DNA of 62,738 nucleotides from a virus: the IMG/VR virus record IMGVR_UViG_3300018411_000025, positions 1 to 62,738 of that record, one strand, 5' to 3'. Below, piece after piece: positions 48,867 through 56,933 of the stretch. A program made the translations under genes and the position numbers. Numbering within the stretch: position 1 is the first letter of the stretch; every line of letters starts with the position of its first letter. The notes under the pieces were generated by a model. The model was not told the DNA's origin, did not search any database, and saw only the letters and a list, made by a program, of their open reading frames with translations.

Positions 48867-50501
48867 TTATCTCCGGTTCGCTGAAATAGTAAAGTTAGTG
48901 ACCTGACGTCCACCATGAATTGCCAAGTTCTTAAAGAGTAAGTTTGTACTCTTTAGCTTTCTTAGCCATATGGTAAATGAACGCGGGGTAATCGCTGTGC
49001 CATTCGGACTAAATAGAACCGAAGGGATATTTTTATAGTTGGTCTGAATAACCGTGTCAGGTAAAAGGCGACGGGCTTCCTTCTCGTCTTCGGTAATGTA
49101 GACTTCAGGGTCATAAAGCTTAAAGATATCAATTGCCATATCCGGCTGCTTTAGCAGCTTTTCTGTCTCTCTAGCATTATATCGCGCTAAGTCTTTCAGT
49201 AACCCAATACGGACGTAGTAACGTTTCCGTGGGTCTAGATCAGTATAGCTACTTAAGTCTAAGGATGGCGATAACAGATGTGGTAAGACACGCTCTTCGC
49301 TACCCACTTCAAATAACTCTATCGTGACTAGACTTTCTGGAAAATATCCTTGACTGGTCGAAAAGTTAGAGAGGTAGTCTTTTACGGCACTAGGAAGATA
49401 ACGGTCCTCGATGTCCCTTATATTAAAGACCTCTTTAGGGGATTTAACATTGACACGTACAGGGACGATTGTCACGGTCTGTACCAGGGTCTGATAGTTA
49501 ATTGGAAACCAATCATCCCATTCCCTTACACGACTACCACCATCGGCAATATGAAACAAAGGGTTTATTACTGGGTCATAAAACGAGGCGTAATAAAGAG
49601 GTAACTCGACTTCATCGGTTTTACGGTCGACTTTAGGTACCCATGCGTCGATAAAACGCTGTGGGATGAGCTGGTTACGGATACTACAGGGTACTGTCAT
49701 CGTAAGCCCAATCGGTTTCTTATATTCATACCGATACGGAATGGTTATCTCGTAAATGCTATCAGCGACTTCTTTCTCATTGTAGAAAAATTCATTGGTA
49801 GCGAGCCCTAAGACGTCCCTTTGTTTTTCGACGCAGATGAGGTCTACGTTTACTCCATTTAAAGAAGAACGCTTATTAACCCCTTTTCTAAACGTACGTC
49901 CTAGATAGACTGATAAACTCTCTCCATCTGGCATTACGGATTCTTTTAGGGTATATGCTTCACCGATAAACTCAATAAAGTCGTAGGGGATATCATACTC
50001 ATAGTCTACGTCATGGTTCCAGTTTAGATTACCTTGACCATGGGTAAGTCTTAGGTTGGATATCCAACTGTGTAAAGTCGATAAGTTCTTCGTACGGAGT
50101 TTAATCTCAAGTTCTACTAGCGCTGTAGCATACTGAGGACGTAACCGAATTCCGTGTTCTGCATCCGCAAATACATCTGAGATATACGCGTTCTGCCACC
50201 GTGATAGGTTAATGTGGTCTTCAAGAAAGGTTTCTCGATAGGAAAGAAACGCGTAGTTGTGAAAGCGGGTACGGATAGGGTCTTTCTTAGCCGCATCGAA
50301 GAAGTTAATTAGGCTTTTAGTGCTGCCTGAGATTTCTCCCTCATAGACTAAATCGACTTCTTCAGGAAAGGCTGTTTGCTTTAAGAAGTCCTTGGTTATC
50401 TGACCTACAATTCGACGGGTAGTACCGGTCAGTTCCTGAGGTATAGAGCGTAAAATGCGTGGCATGGTAAAATCTCCTATGTCTACAGGATTCGACTCCA
50501 C
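48867..50501 (-). CDS. Virion structural protein, 544 aa
   Basis: Arg/Lys and Tyr-rich mixed protein with PRILRSIPQELTGTTRRIVG near the start and KSPKEVFNIRDIEDRYLPSA in the middle; the C-terminus is ILRKLKST-type helix then FTISANRR. Looks like a tail-assembly or baseplate component. No enzymatic motif. Start ATG 50501 follows a palindrome-flanked leader; a terminator (50516-50549) separates it from the gene upstream. Confidence 0.6.
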   Translation of the reverse strand: MESNPVDIGDFTMPRILRSIPQELTGTTRRIVGQITKDFLKQTAFPEEVDLVYEGEISGSTKSLINFFDAAKKDPIRTRFHNYAFLSYRETFLEDHINLSRWQNAYISDVFADAEHGIRLRPQYATALVELEIKLRTKNLSTLHSWISNLRLTHGQGNLNWNHDVDYEYDIPYDFIEFIGEAYTLKESVMPDGESLSVYLGRTFRKGVNKRSSLNGVNVDLICVEKQRDVLGLATNEFFYNEKEVADSIYEITIPYRYEYKKPIGLTMTVPCSIRNQLIPQRFIDAWVPKVDRKTDEVELPLYYASFYDPVINPLFHIADGGSRVREWDDWFPINYQTLVQTVTIVPVRVNVKSPKEVFNIRDIEDRYLPSAVKDYLSNFSTSQGYFPESLVTIELFEVGSEERVLPHLLSPSLDLSSYTDLDPRKRYYVRIGLLKDLARYNARETEKLLKQPDMAIDIFKLYDPEVYITEDEKEARRLLPDTVIQTNYKNIPSVLFSPNGTAITPRSFTIWLRKLKSTNLLFKNLAIHGGRQVTNFTISANRR

Positions 50502-50515
50502 TATAGAGCATAAAA

Positions 50516-50549
50516 TAAGGAACAGTGCCGGTTAGAGCACTGTTCCTTA
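50516..50549 (-). terminator. Hairpin terminator
   Basis: A 13-bp perfect stem (50516-50528 with 50537-50549), loop CGGTTAGA, between the 417-aa gene stop and the next start. Confidence 0.8.
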
Positions 50550-50554
50550 ATGGA

Positions 50555-51808
50555 TTACATTTTTACTTCCCATTCCTTATAAGAAAGGCGGATTAGGTCA
50601 AGCAAGCCTAAGCAGTAAATATAGACTAGTTCACTCTTAATCTTTAATGGTGCAGTATAACAGCGCACGTACGAAGGTAGAGCGCGGTATAGAGCAACCA
50701 AACCTAAATCACCCCCGTCTTCAAGCCTACGATCTTGCAGTGTCTTAACCGCATCATCTGCGCGTTCTTTAAACTTACGCACGGCTAAGTAATCCTGGCG
50801 TAACTGCATTGCTGCATCTAGCGACTTTGCAATGTGGGAAGACAGTATTTCCGATGAATGTGGTGTTTCTGGGGTAAAGCGGAATTGCTTCTCTTTGTAG
50901 TTAGGGTCAGTATCCAGACTTACCATCGGTGCTTTATAATCCATGCTGGTCATTTCCAAACGAAAACGACGGAAGCCTGGTAATAGTTCACTGTAATTTA
51001 ACTTGTTAACTTCGGCACCGGGTTCTTTACCCTGAGACGCATTTAGATATGTGCGTAGCTCGCGATACAGCTCTCTACGAATATTCGTGAGGGCGCTAAT
51101 AAGTTCATCGGTAGGGGTTGACTTCGCACTGGCTAACAGGGAAACATATGACTCGATGTGTATGCGGTAGCCTTTAGGGTCTAGCGTTTTTACGAGTTCA
51201 TTCAATACCGTGGTTATTTCATGGATACCAGCGGCAGACTTACCGCGTACCGTAGGGTACATATCTAAAGCAGCGCCCTCTGACACCAGCGTCATGCTCA
51301 TTAACTTATCCATGTTTACTAACTTGACGTCTTTAAGTTCACGCTCTAGATGAACAGCTTTGGTATGGAGCTGACCCATCAGTGTCAGACGGCGACCAAA
51401 AAACTTCATTACGGCGTCAGCAATTACACGGGTTGCTGATGCAACAAACCGATAAATTTCTTTCCATGTAAACGTGACTCCTTCCATAGAAACAGCGTAG
51501 TCACCATCGTCTTCTAATGTAAATAGGTTTTCTAGGCTTACTGTTACCGTAGTCGGATAGAGTACCGCATTGGTAGAGGCTACAATAGCTTCTGCTAACT
51601 GAGCATTACATTTAGGCACAGTCGCTAGGCTAGTAAAGAGAGTTTGGGCTTGAGTCATGGACAATTCGACCATTTCCATGCTATCATGCAGTGCATCGAT
51701 TTCAGCCGAGGCAACCCTGTCCTCGTCGACCTGTAGGGTGTTCATTAACTGACTCAGTGTGTCAACTTTCGCTGCACTTAAGTCATTGCGTATCCAGTTG
51801 GCTAACAT
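50555..51808 (-). CDS. Probable inner-body/head protein with propeptide, 417 aa
   Basis: VSLEN (90-94) and VSMEG (106-110) are S-x-E sites; the second is followed by VTFTWKEIYRFVASATRVIA, an amphipathic helix, like the proteins at 6388, 19084 and 51905. Cutting after Glu 109 would leave about 308 residues. The N-terminal propeptide is helical and acidic. Matches the design of phiKZ inner-body proteins, which are cut to remove acidic propeptides. No enzyme motif. Single-gene transcript between terminators. Confidence 0.65.
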   Translation of the reverse strand: MLANWIRNDLSAAKVDTLSQLMNTLQVDEDRVASAEIDALHDSMEMVELSMTQAQTLFTSLATVPKCNAQLAEAIVASTNAVLYPTTVTVSLENLFTLEDDGDYAVSMEGVTFTWKEIYRFVASATRVIADAVMKFFGRRLTLMGQLHTKAVHLERELKDVKLVNMDKLMSMTLVSEGAALDMYPTVRGKSAAGIHEITTVLNELVKTLDPKGYRIHIESYVSLLASAKSTPTDELISALTNIRRELYRELRTYLNASQGKEPGAEVNKLNYSELLPGFRRFRLEMTSMDYKAPMVSLDTDPNYKEKQFRFTPETPHSSEILSSHIAKSLDAAMQLRQDYLAVRKFKERADDAVKTLQDRRLEDGGDLGLVALYRALPSYVRCYTAPLKIKSELVYIYCLGLLDLIRLSYKEWEVKM

Positions 51809-51836
51809 TTCGTTTTCTCGCTATGACAATAAAAGT

Positions 51837-51869
51837 CGATAACTGACACCACGAATGGGTCAGTTATCG
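51837..51869 (-). terminator. Hairpin terminator
   Basis: An 11-bp stem (51837-51847 with 51859-51869), a bulge and extra CC/GG pairs inside, follows the 450-aa gene. Confidence 0.65.
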
Positions 51870-51904
51870 CTTTAGTTAAAGGTTAGTAGATTTGTAGGAT
51901 GGGA

Positions 51905-53257
51905 TTAGTCAGCCTTTTTCTCTACTTTCAAGTTCTTCACGATAGCTTGAGTGTATGAACCATGCGCACTAGCCACTTGAGCAGCCCACTTCACTAGATC
52001 GGTATACGCCGTACGGATAGTGTTGCTTAGCTCTTTCACGTCTTTGATAGCACTTAGGAATGCTGGTGCGCCATCTGCGCCGGCGGCTGCTTTATCCAGT
52101 ACTTTACCAGCTTTATCAACCGCTTTAACCATTTTCTTACATTCTTCAATCAGGTCAGAACCTAATGCATTAAGTTCTTCGTATTGTGCAATGTTAGCCA
52201 TAGCGATTTTGATATGCGTTGCGGCGTCTGATGCTTTGCCTGCTGGTGCCGTTTCTGGTGCTTCTTTAGCTTTAGGTGCCGCTTCAACCTTAACGTTAGT
52301 GGTTAGGTCTGAGTCTGCATCTGGAATAGATACGTACACGCCACGGTTACCTGCTAGAATACCGCTGTATAGGTGTTCACCAAAGCTTTCACCTAAACCT
52401 AGTTCTTTCGCTTGTTTGTCATCAATTTTGATCTTAGCATTGAAAGATTTCACAAACGCTTCTTGCAGTTTTACTTTCACGCCTTCAGTTAGTGCAGTTG
52501 CAGCATCTAGCTCGCCTTCTTTAACGCTTTCTAGGCCTTTAGCGTATTCAGCAATCAGTTTCTTGATTTCTTTACCGTTAGAGACTACCGGCTTAACAAA
52601 GCTAGAAATGTCTGAAGTATCGATCTTACCGTCGACGTATAGATATTCGATAGAAGAAACATTGACTGTGTCTTTCTCTGGAACACCGGCTACACCAGTA
52701 CGTACAGAAGCTTGAAGTTTCTCTAGGCCCGCTTTAAGACCCATCACTTTGTCAGTGTGCTGTTTGTAGAACTTGATTGCAGCTTCAATCGCCATTGTTA
52801 CAACGCGCTTAATCGCTTCAATAACCTGTTTTAGCGTTTGTGTAACGGCTTCCATTGAGATTTCAGTTTGACCCAATGCCGCACCGTCTGCTTCGTATGA
52901 CTCCATAGATGGCATTACGATAGATGCACGTAGGTCAGATACGCGTTCGGTCAGTGCCAAATACATATCCGTTACGAAACCACCTGCGGCTGGTGTTAAG
53001 CCACCCGTTGCTACTGCAGACGTCAAGTAGTTTTGAATAGACTCTAAGCCTACACGGGTAGTATCGAATTCTTCACGCACTGACTCGACTTCTGCCAATT
53101 CAAATTCAGCTTCAGTATAGCCTTCCATTGAAGGGAGTTCAAAATCGGCCAATAGTGTTGCACCATCGACTTCACCGCCTTCTTTAATGTCAAAAGCAGT
53201 TACGGCTGCGCTAGCCATCGCTGCCGATGCTAGAATGTGTTTACGTAGATTACTCAT
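51905..53257 (-). CDS. Probable abundant inner-body/head protein, multiple protease sites, 450 aa
   Basis: The start is ATG 53257 (MSNLRKHILAS), with AAAGGAAT upstream; an in-frame TTG extension is rejected. S/G-x-E sites: PSMEG (about 42-46), VGLES (about 69-73), PSMES (about 116-120) and ISMEA (about 133-137), the last followed by a long amphipathic helix VTQTLKQVIEAIKRVVTMAI. The mature product after the last site would be about 314 residues, Ala/Lys/Glu-rich and helical. Four spaced sites suggest a propeptide cut into small pieces. Codon use is regular, as in the capsid gene, so expression is probably high. Function inferred from phiKZ head proteins. Confidence 0.7.
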   Translation of the reverse strand: MSNLRKHILASAAMASAAVTAFDIKEGGEVDGATLLADFELPSMEGYTEAEFELAEVESVREEFDTTRVGLESIQNYLTSAVATGGLTPAAGGFVTDMYLALTERVSDLRASIVMPSMESYEADGAALGQTEISMEAVTQTLKQVIEAIKRVVTMAIEAAIKFYKQHTDKVMGLKAGLEKLQASVRTGVAGVPEKDTVNVSSIEYLYVDGKIDTSDISSFVKPVVSNGKEIKKLIAEYAKGLESVKEGELDAATALTEGVKVKLQEAFVKSFNAKIKIDDKQAKELGLGESFGEHLYSGILAGNRGVYVSIPDADSDLTTNVKVEAAPKAKEAPETAPAGKASDAATHIKIAMANIAQYEELNALGSDLIEECKKMVKAVDKAGKVLDKAAAGADGAPAFLSAIKDVKELSNTIRTAYTDLVKWAAQVASAHGSYTQAIVKNLKVEKKAD

Positions 53258-53321
53258 TGGTGTATTCCTTTGCAAAGGTTAAATTAGAGTATGCCTAATG
53301 GCAATTTAAAAAGTTTACTCG

Positions 53322-53343
53322 AGTAGGGCATTTAAGCCCTACT
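53322..53343 (-). terminator. Short hairpin terminator
   Basis: An 8-bp stem (53322-53329 with 53336-53343), loop ATTTAA, lies 12 bases after the stop of the 148-aa gene. Confidence 0.55.
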
Positions 53344-53354
53344 ATATTCCAGTA

Positions 53355-53801
53355 TTAAACCGGTGGTGGTGGATCATGCTTCACAACATGGAGTTTCTCT
53401 TGCGCAGAGATAAAGCAGAACATGTAGTGCAATGTGCGAGTAAAGTCACTAATAGAGCAAAGCGGCAATAAACGCTCTAATGCCTCATGTGGGTCATTAA
53501 TGCTTCTACCCATTAGGGCTTTAAACTCACTTTGAATCTGTTCTGTCGCGCGTTGCTTCTCCAGTGGCTGAAGCAGCTTGTTGTCCATGGTTAAGAAATG
53601 TAAAGGAGAAAGGCGAAAGCCCCCCTTTGCTTCTTTAAGTAGCTGCTTAAACATACCGACCTGTGATGGGCGGGTTAGCTCTACCGTCTTAAAGAAGCTC
53701 TTACGTAACTGAGCCAGATAGATAACGTCCTTCATGGAGACGACATACCCAGGCGCAGTGACGTTGGTATACAATTCAACAACCTTATTAGTTATACTCA
53801 T
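53355..53801 (-). CDS. Virion-associated small protein, 148 aa
   Basis: The start is ATG 53801 (MSITNKVVEL), giving a 14-base overlap with the upstream gene; the longer frame lacks its own ribosome site. Helical protein ending in PPPPV. No motif. Coupled to the 301-aa gene, so probably a partner of that protein. Confidence 0.6.
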   Translation of the reverse strand: MSITNKVVELYTNVTAPGYVVSMKDVIYLAQLRKSFFKTVELTRPSQVGMFKQLLKEAKGGFRLSPLHFLTMDNKLLQPLEKQRATEQIQSEFKALMGRSINDPHEALERLLPLCSISDFTRTLHYMFCFISAQEKLHVVKHDPPPPV

Positions 53802-54693
53802 AACCTTTGGCCCCTTCTTCGATGTCTTCAATCATCGCTTCGAGTTTGTTGATTCGGTCAGTGTAGTAATCGATTTGCTTTTGAATGCGAGCTAGCTCTT
53901 CGTCAGAAGCCCCTTCTTTACGCTGCTCTAGATAGAAGATAGTGGTCTCTAGACGCGCAAGCTCTTCTTTACCTTCTTCGTATTTTCGTTTTGTGCGCTT
54001 ATTAGAAAGCTCCCCGAAGAACACGTAAAGGTTACCGATAACCGGAATGAGGTTCATTGAAAGAGGGTCAGCCGCTTTCCCTTTTACACGAGCAATGATG
54101 GCTTCGTCGTCAGGGTTGTAGTTAATCTCTTTAATCTTTGCCAATAGCTGCTGAATCTCTTTTGGACCTTTACGTAAGGCCGACAGTACAATCGCAAAGA
54201 GTTCAAGATTATTTTCATCCATGACGGTGTCATAGATATGCTGCTCTTTAGACTTTAACGGAATGTCCATTTCTAGTCGTGGTAGAATAAAGAATAGCTG
54301 ACGTGCATAGTCCGATGCTTCTTCTAGAACGAGCAAGAAGGTCATTAACTGGCTCTGGTCATACGTCAATGATTCTTTAAACACATCGCGTGAAAAAGAG
54401 TTCTTAAACAGCTTTACGTATTCTGCTTCATCGTCCGCTGCCTTAGTAAAGGTCTCACGAATAAAACGAGTTGGGTTTTGCTGATAGCCATCGACCGGTA
54501 GACGACGTGAGCGTAAACGCGCGTCCAGCAACTTCATTACTTTGGTGTTCTCACCGATGCTGTCGTCTATCTGTGCCATTGGCACCGTGTGATTGGAGAT
54601 ATTTTTAAAGACCTCTTCGACACGGTTAAGAATAATGGCTTTATCCGTCTTTTCAAAAAGATGGGCCACTACTTTAGAAATTGTATTAAACAT
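53788..54693 (-). CDS. Helical/coiled-coil protein, 301 aa
   Basis: Almost wholly helical, with a strong coiled coil at about 225-295 (EEGKEELARLETTIFYLEQR, IQKQIDYYTDRINKLEAMIE). The N-terminal half is also helical with YARQLFFILPRLEMDIPLK. No S-M-E site and no enzymatic motif. In the head/inner-body gene run; a scaffolding or inner-body role would fit. Coupled to the downstream 148-aa gene. Confidence 0.6.
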   Translation of the reverse strand: MFNTISKVVAHLFEKTDKAIILNRVEEVFKNISNHTVPMAQIDDSIGENTKVMKLLDARLRSRRLPVDGYQQNPTRFIRETFTKAADDEAEYVKLFKNSFSRDVFKESLTYDQSQLMTFLLVLEEASDYARQLFFILPRLEMDIPLKSKEQHIYDTVMDENNLELFAIVLSALRKGPKEIQQLLAKIKEINYNPDDEAIIARVKGKAADPLSMNLIPVIGNLYVFFGELSNKRTKRKYEEGKEELARLETTIFYLEQRKEGASDEELARIQKQIDYYTDRINKLEAMIEDIEEGAKGYEYN

Positions 54694-54708
54694 GGTCTTT
54701 AGACTCCG

Positions 54709-55842
54709 TTACATCGAGAATTGTTCGCCGGCTTTATAGGCACGCATGATTGCATTGATGTCCATTGCATTTGGATTCGATGCCGCTGGTTTGATTTGGT
54801 CATAGCTGTAATCGCCATACTCATCAATTCCACGCTGATAAATACGCACGAGCTCTTTATCCATGTCAACCACACAAAGTATCATTGAACCTGTAGTTTC
54901 AAAATACTTTTTACGGGCACGGGCATTGGCTAGAGGTGCACGCATAATAGCTTCGACATCACGGGCAGTGCGTTTGGTCATCACAATCATTGCCGAGACC
55001 ACGTTCATCTGCTTCTTACCACTGACGAATGAACTTAAAAGACCACGCTGTTGACGAGCCTTAGCAAATTCATACTGGCCATCTTTATCAGTAATCAATA
55101 GGTTTAAGTCCTGTTCAATCATATCAATGCCTAGGGCATAGTCAAAGAAAGAACGGTATTCACCGGCATGATAGCGGTGCCATCTGCCCATATAGCTATT
55201 GTCGCGACCTAGGAAAGCTTCCAGTGTACGTAGTAGTACATCTTTGTTCAATGTACGTGGTAGCAACGTTGCAGTTACAGGTACCTTAATAGACTGGTCA
55301 CCAGAACCCAATGTGACTTCTAGTTGCTTACCGCAAGCGAGGGTAGAAGGCTTAGACAAATCAATCGCCGCTTCCATGGAGATTTCTGTATTCTGTACCG
55401 GTTCAAAATCCCCTAGTAGGTTTAGGTTAGACTCGTCCCATGTACGGTCAATCTGAGTCAGTTCTTTAGTGATATCGATGCTTTCTAAAGCAATAGAAAC
55501 GCCATTCATGCCTTTCGCGGCATCGAACACGTTAAACGCTTTAGGGTCAGACACAGGGTCTAACATACGAACCACTTCAGTATCGTCTACGCGAGCAGTA
55601 CGGTTAACGACTGCTAGGTAATGACCGATATAGATGTTAAGCAACGTATGGCTAATCGATTGAGAGACCTCAGGGTCCATACGAGCGATTTCTTGCTCCA
55701 TTAGACAAGGAGGATTCAGTCTTGCGAAGGAGGAAAACTCCGATAGAGCGCGACGACTGTCTACGGCATTAATACCTGCCGATACGGCTTTACTTGCGAG
55801 CTGAGCCGCAATTAATAAGAGAGTGGTTTCTAATCCAGTCAT
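54709..55842 (-). CDS. Probable head/inner-body protein with protease sites, 377 aa
   Basis: IALES (117-121) and ISMEA (154-158) are A/S-x-E sites. The N-terminal 40 residues are hydrophobic/helical (TGLETTLLLIAAQLASKAVS), possibly membrane-active or a packing helix. After the second site the protein is a compact alpha/beta domain with VVSAMIVMTKRTARDVEAIM. Divergent from the + strand pair across a short palindromic region. No enzyme motif; assigned by motif and neighbourhood. Confidence 0.6.
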   Translation of the reverse strand: MTGLETTLLLIAAQLASKAVSAGINAVDSRRALSEFSSFARLNPPCLMEQEIARMDPEVSQSISHTLLNIYIGHYLAVVNRTARVDDTEVVRMLDPVSDPKAFNVFDAAKGMNGVSIALESIDITKELTQIDRTWDESNLNLLGDFEPVQNTEISMEAAIDLSKPSTLACGKQLEVTLGSGDQSIKVPVTATLLPRTLNKDVLLRTLEAFLGRDNSYMGRWHRYHAGEYRSFFDYALGIDMIEQDLNLLITDKDGQYEFAKARQQRGLLSSFVSGKKQMNVVSAMIVMTKRTARDVEAIMRAPLANARARKKYFETTGSMILCVVDMDKELVRIYQRGIDEYGDYSYDQIKPAASNPNAMDINAIMRAYKAGEQFSM

Positions 55843-55859
55843 TTTTATATACCTGTTTT

Positions 55860-55873
55860 TAACTGCGCAGTTA
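55860..55873. promoter_or_regulatory. 14-base palindrome between divergent genes
   Basis: TAACTGCGCAGTTA is a perfect palindrome in the 56-base gap between the starts at 55842 (-) and 55899 (+). Its size and place suit a dimeric repressor or activator site, but no regulator is identified. Confidence 0.4.
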
Positions 55874-55898
55874 GATACGTCATTAACAAGTAGGTCCT

Positions 55899-56933
55899 AT
55901 GAGCAATAACACCATCGAAACCGTACGTCGACAGTTTGGCTTCGGTTCGCCGTTGTCCAATGCGTTCACGCTGTTCCATGGCATTAACCATATGGGGAAC
56001 AGTGATTTAACGCCAACCAACCTAGATAATCACGGTTATGTTTTCTTCACTAAACCTGTTTTAAACCTCGTCACGGAAAATATCCGACGTGTTCGTAAAC
56101 TACATTATTTGACCACAAATGACCCAAATAGTAGTGCTGCGGCGATTAAGGCAACCCTTATGCCGTATTTAGAAGGTAACCGATATGAGAAGGGGCATGT
56201 CCGGTCAAACGTCATCGATGACAAACAAGCCTTCATTCCGTTGCTTTCAAATACCTTGCTTTCTTTATCAGGATGGGAAGACGAAGTCGTCGAAAGCATG
56301 GAGAGTAAAGAAGGGTGGTTAAAACAAGTCCACAGCCATGTTGATGACCAGCCTAACAACTACGGTACCTTTGACTTAACCGCTACGTTTGTGGCAAAAG
56401 AAGGTGACCCTCATTTGGTTCTCTTTACCGCATGGCGTGAGTACATGACTCGCGTAGCAAATGGTTCCATGGTACCCTTCCCAGAAATGATTGCCTTAGA
56501 TGAAATTGATTACATGACTCGCATCTATGTCATTATTCTAGGACCAGACCGAAGAATCGTACAGAAGCTTGCTTGTTGCGGGGGGGCTTATCCTAAAGCC
56601 GTCCCTACCGCCGCTAGCTTTAACTATACCACGGAAAAGGTCTTTGCCGAAGATAACTTTAACATCGACATTCCGTTCAAGTGTCACGGTGCCATTTATA
56701 ATGACCCCATTATTATTGATGCATTTAATCGCACTGTAATTAACTTTAACGGTGACATGGACGATTCTGTGCGTGAAAGTAAGATGCAGAAGTTATCGCC
56801 ACGAGAAAAGATTGTTATCAACAATTATGGCTACCCACGTATCAATCCAGAAAATATGGAATTGGAGTGGTGGTTAGACTTTGCTTCTTATAATGAAAAA
56901 CTATCGTTCTTAGAGGATGACGGAGATGTCTAA
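55899..56933 (+). CDS. Virion structural protein, 344 aa
   Basis: Mixed alpha/beta protein (RRQFGFGSPLSNAFTLFHG at the start; DLTATFVAKEGDPHLVLFTA in the middle). Its last bases overlap the baseplate-wedge-like gene, so the two are made together; it is therefore probably a tail or baseplate partner. Contains VESMES at about 133-138 without a following amphipathic helix. Ribosome site TAGGTCCT-type is weak. Confidence 0.6.
   Translation: MSNNTIETVRRQFGFGSPLSNAFTLFHGINHMGNSDLTPTNLDNHGYVFFTKPVLNLVTENIRRVRKLHYLTTNDPNSSAAAIKATLMPYLEGNRYEKGHVRSNVIDDKQAFIPLLSNTLLSLSGWEDEVVESMESKEGWLKQVHSHVDDQPNNYGTFDLTATFVAKEGDPHLVLFTAWREYMTRVANGSMVPFPEMIALDEIDYMTRIYVIILGPDRRIVQKLACCGGAYPKAVPTAASFNYTTEKVFAEDNFNIDIPFKCHGAIYNDPIIIDAFNRTVINFNGDMDDSVRESKMQKLSPREKIVINNYGYPRINPENMELEWWLDFASYNEKLSFLEDDGDV

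Noticed and set aside
52020-52715. 231-codon open frame on the + strand
   Set aside because: Lies wholly antisense to the 450-aa head-type gene; its Ser/Leu/Ala-rich product is the mirror of the Ala/Glu/Lys-rich coding strand, and it has no ribosome site.
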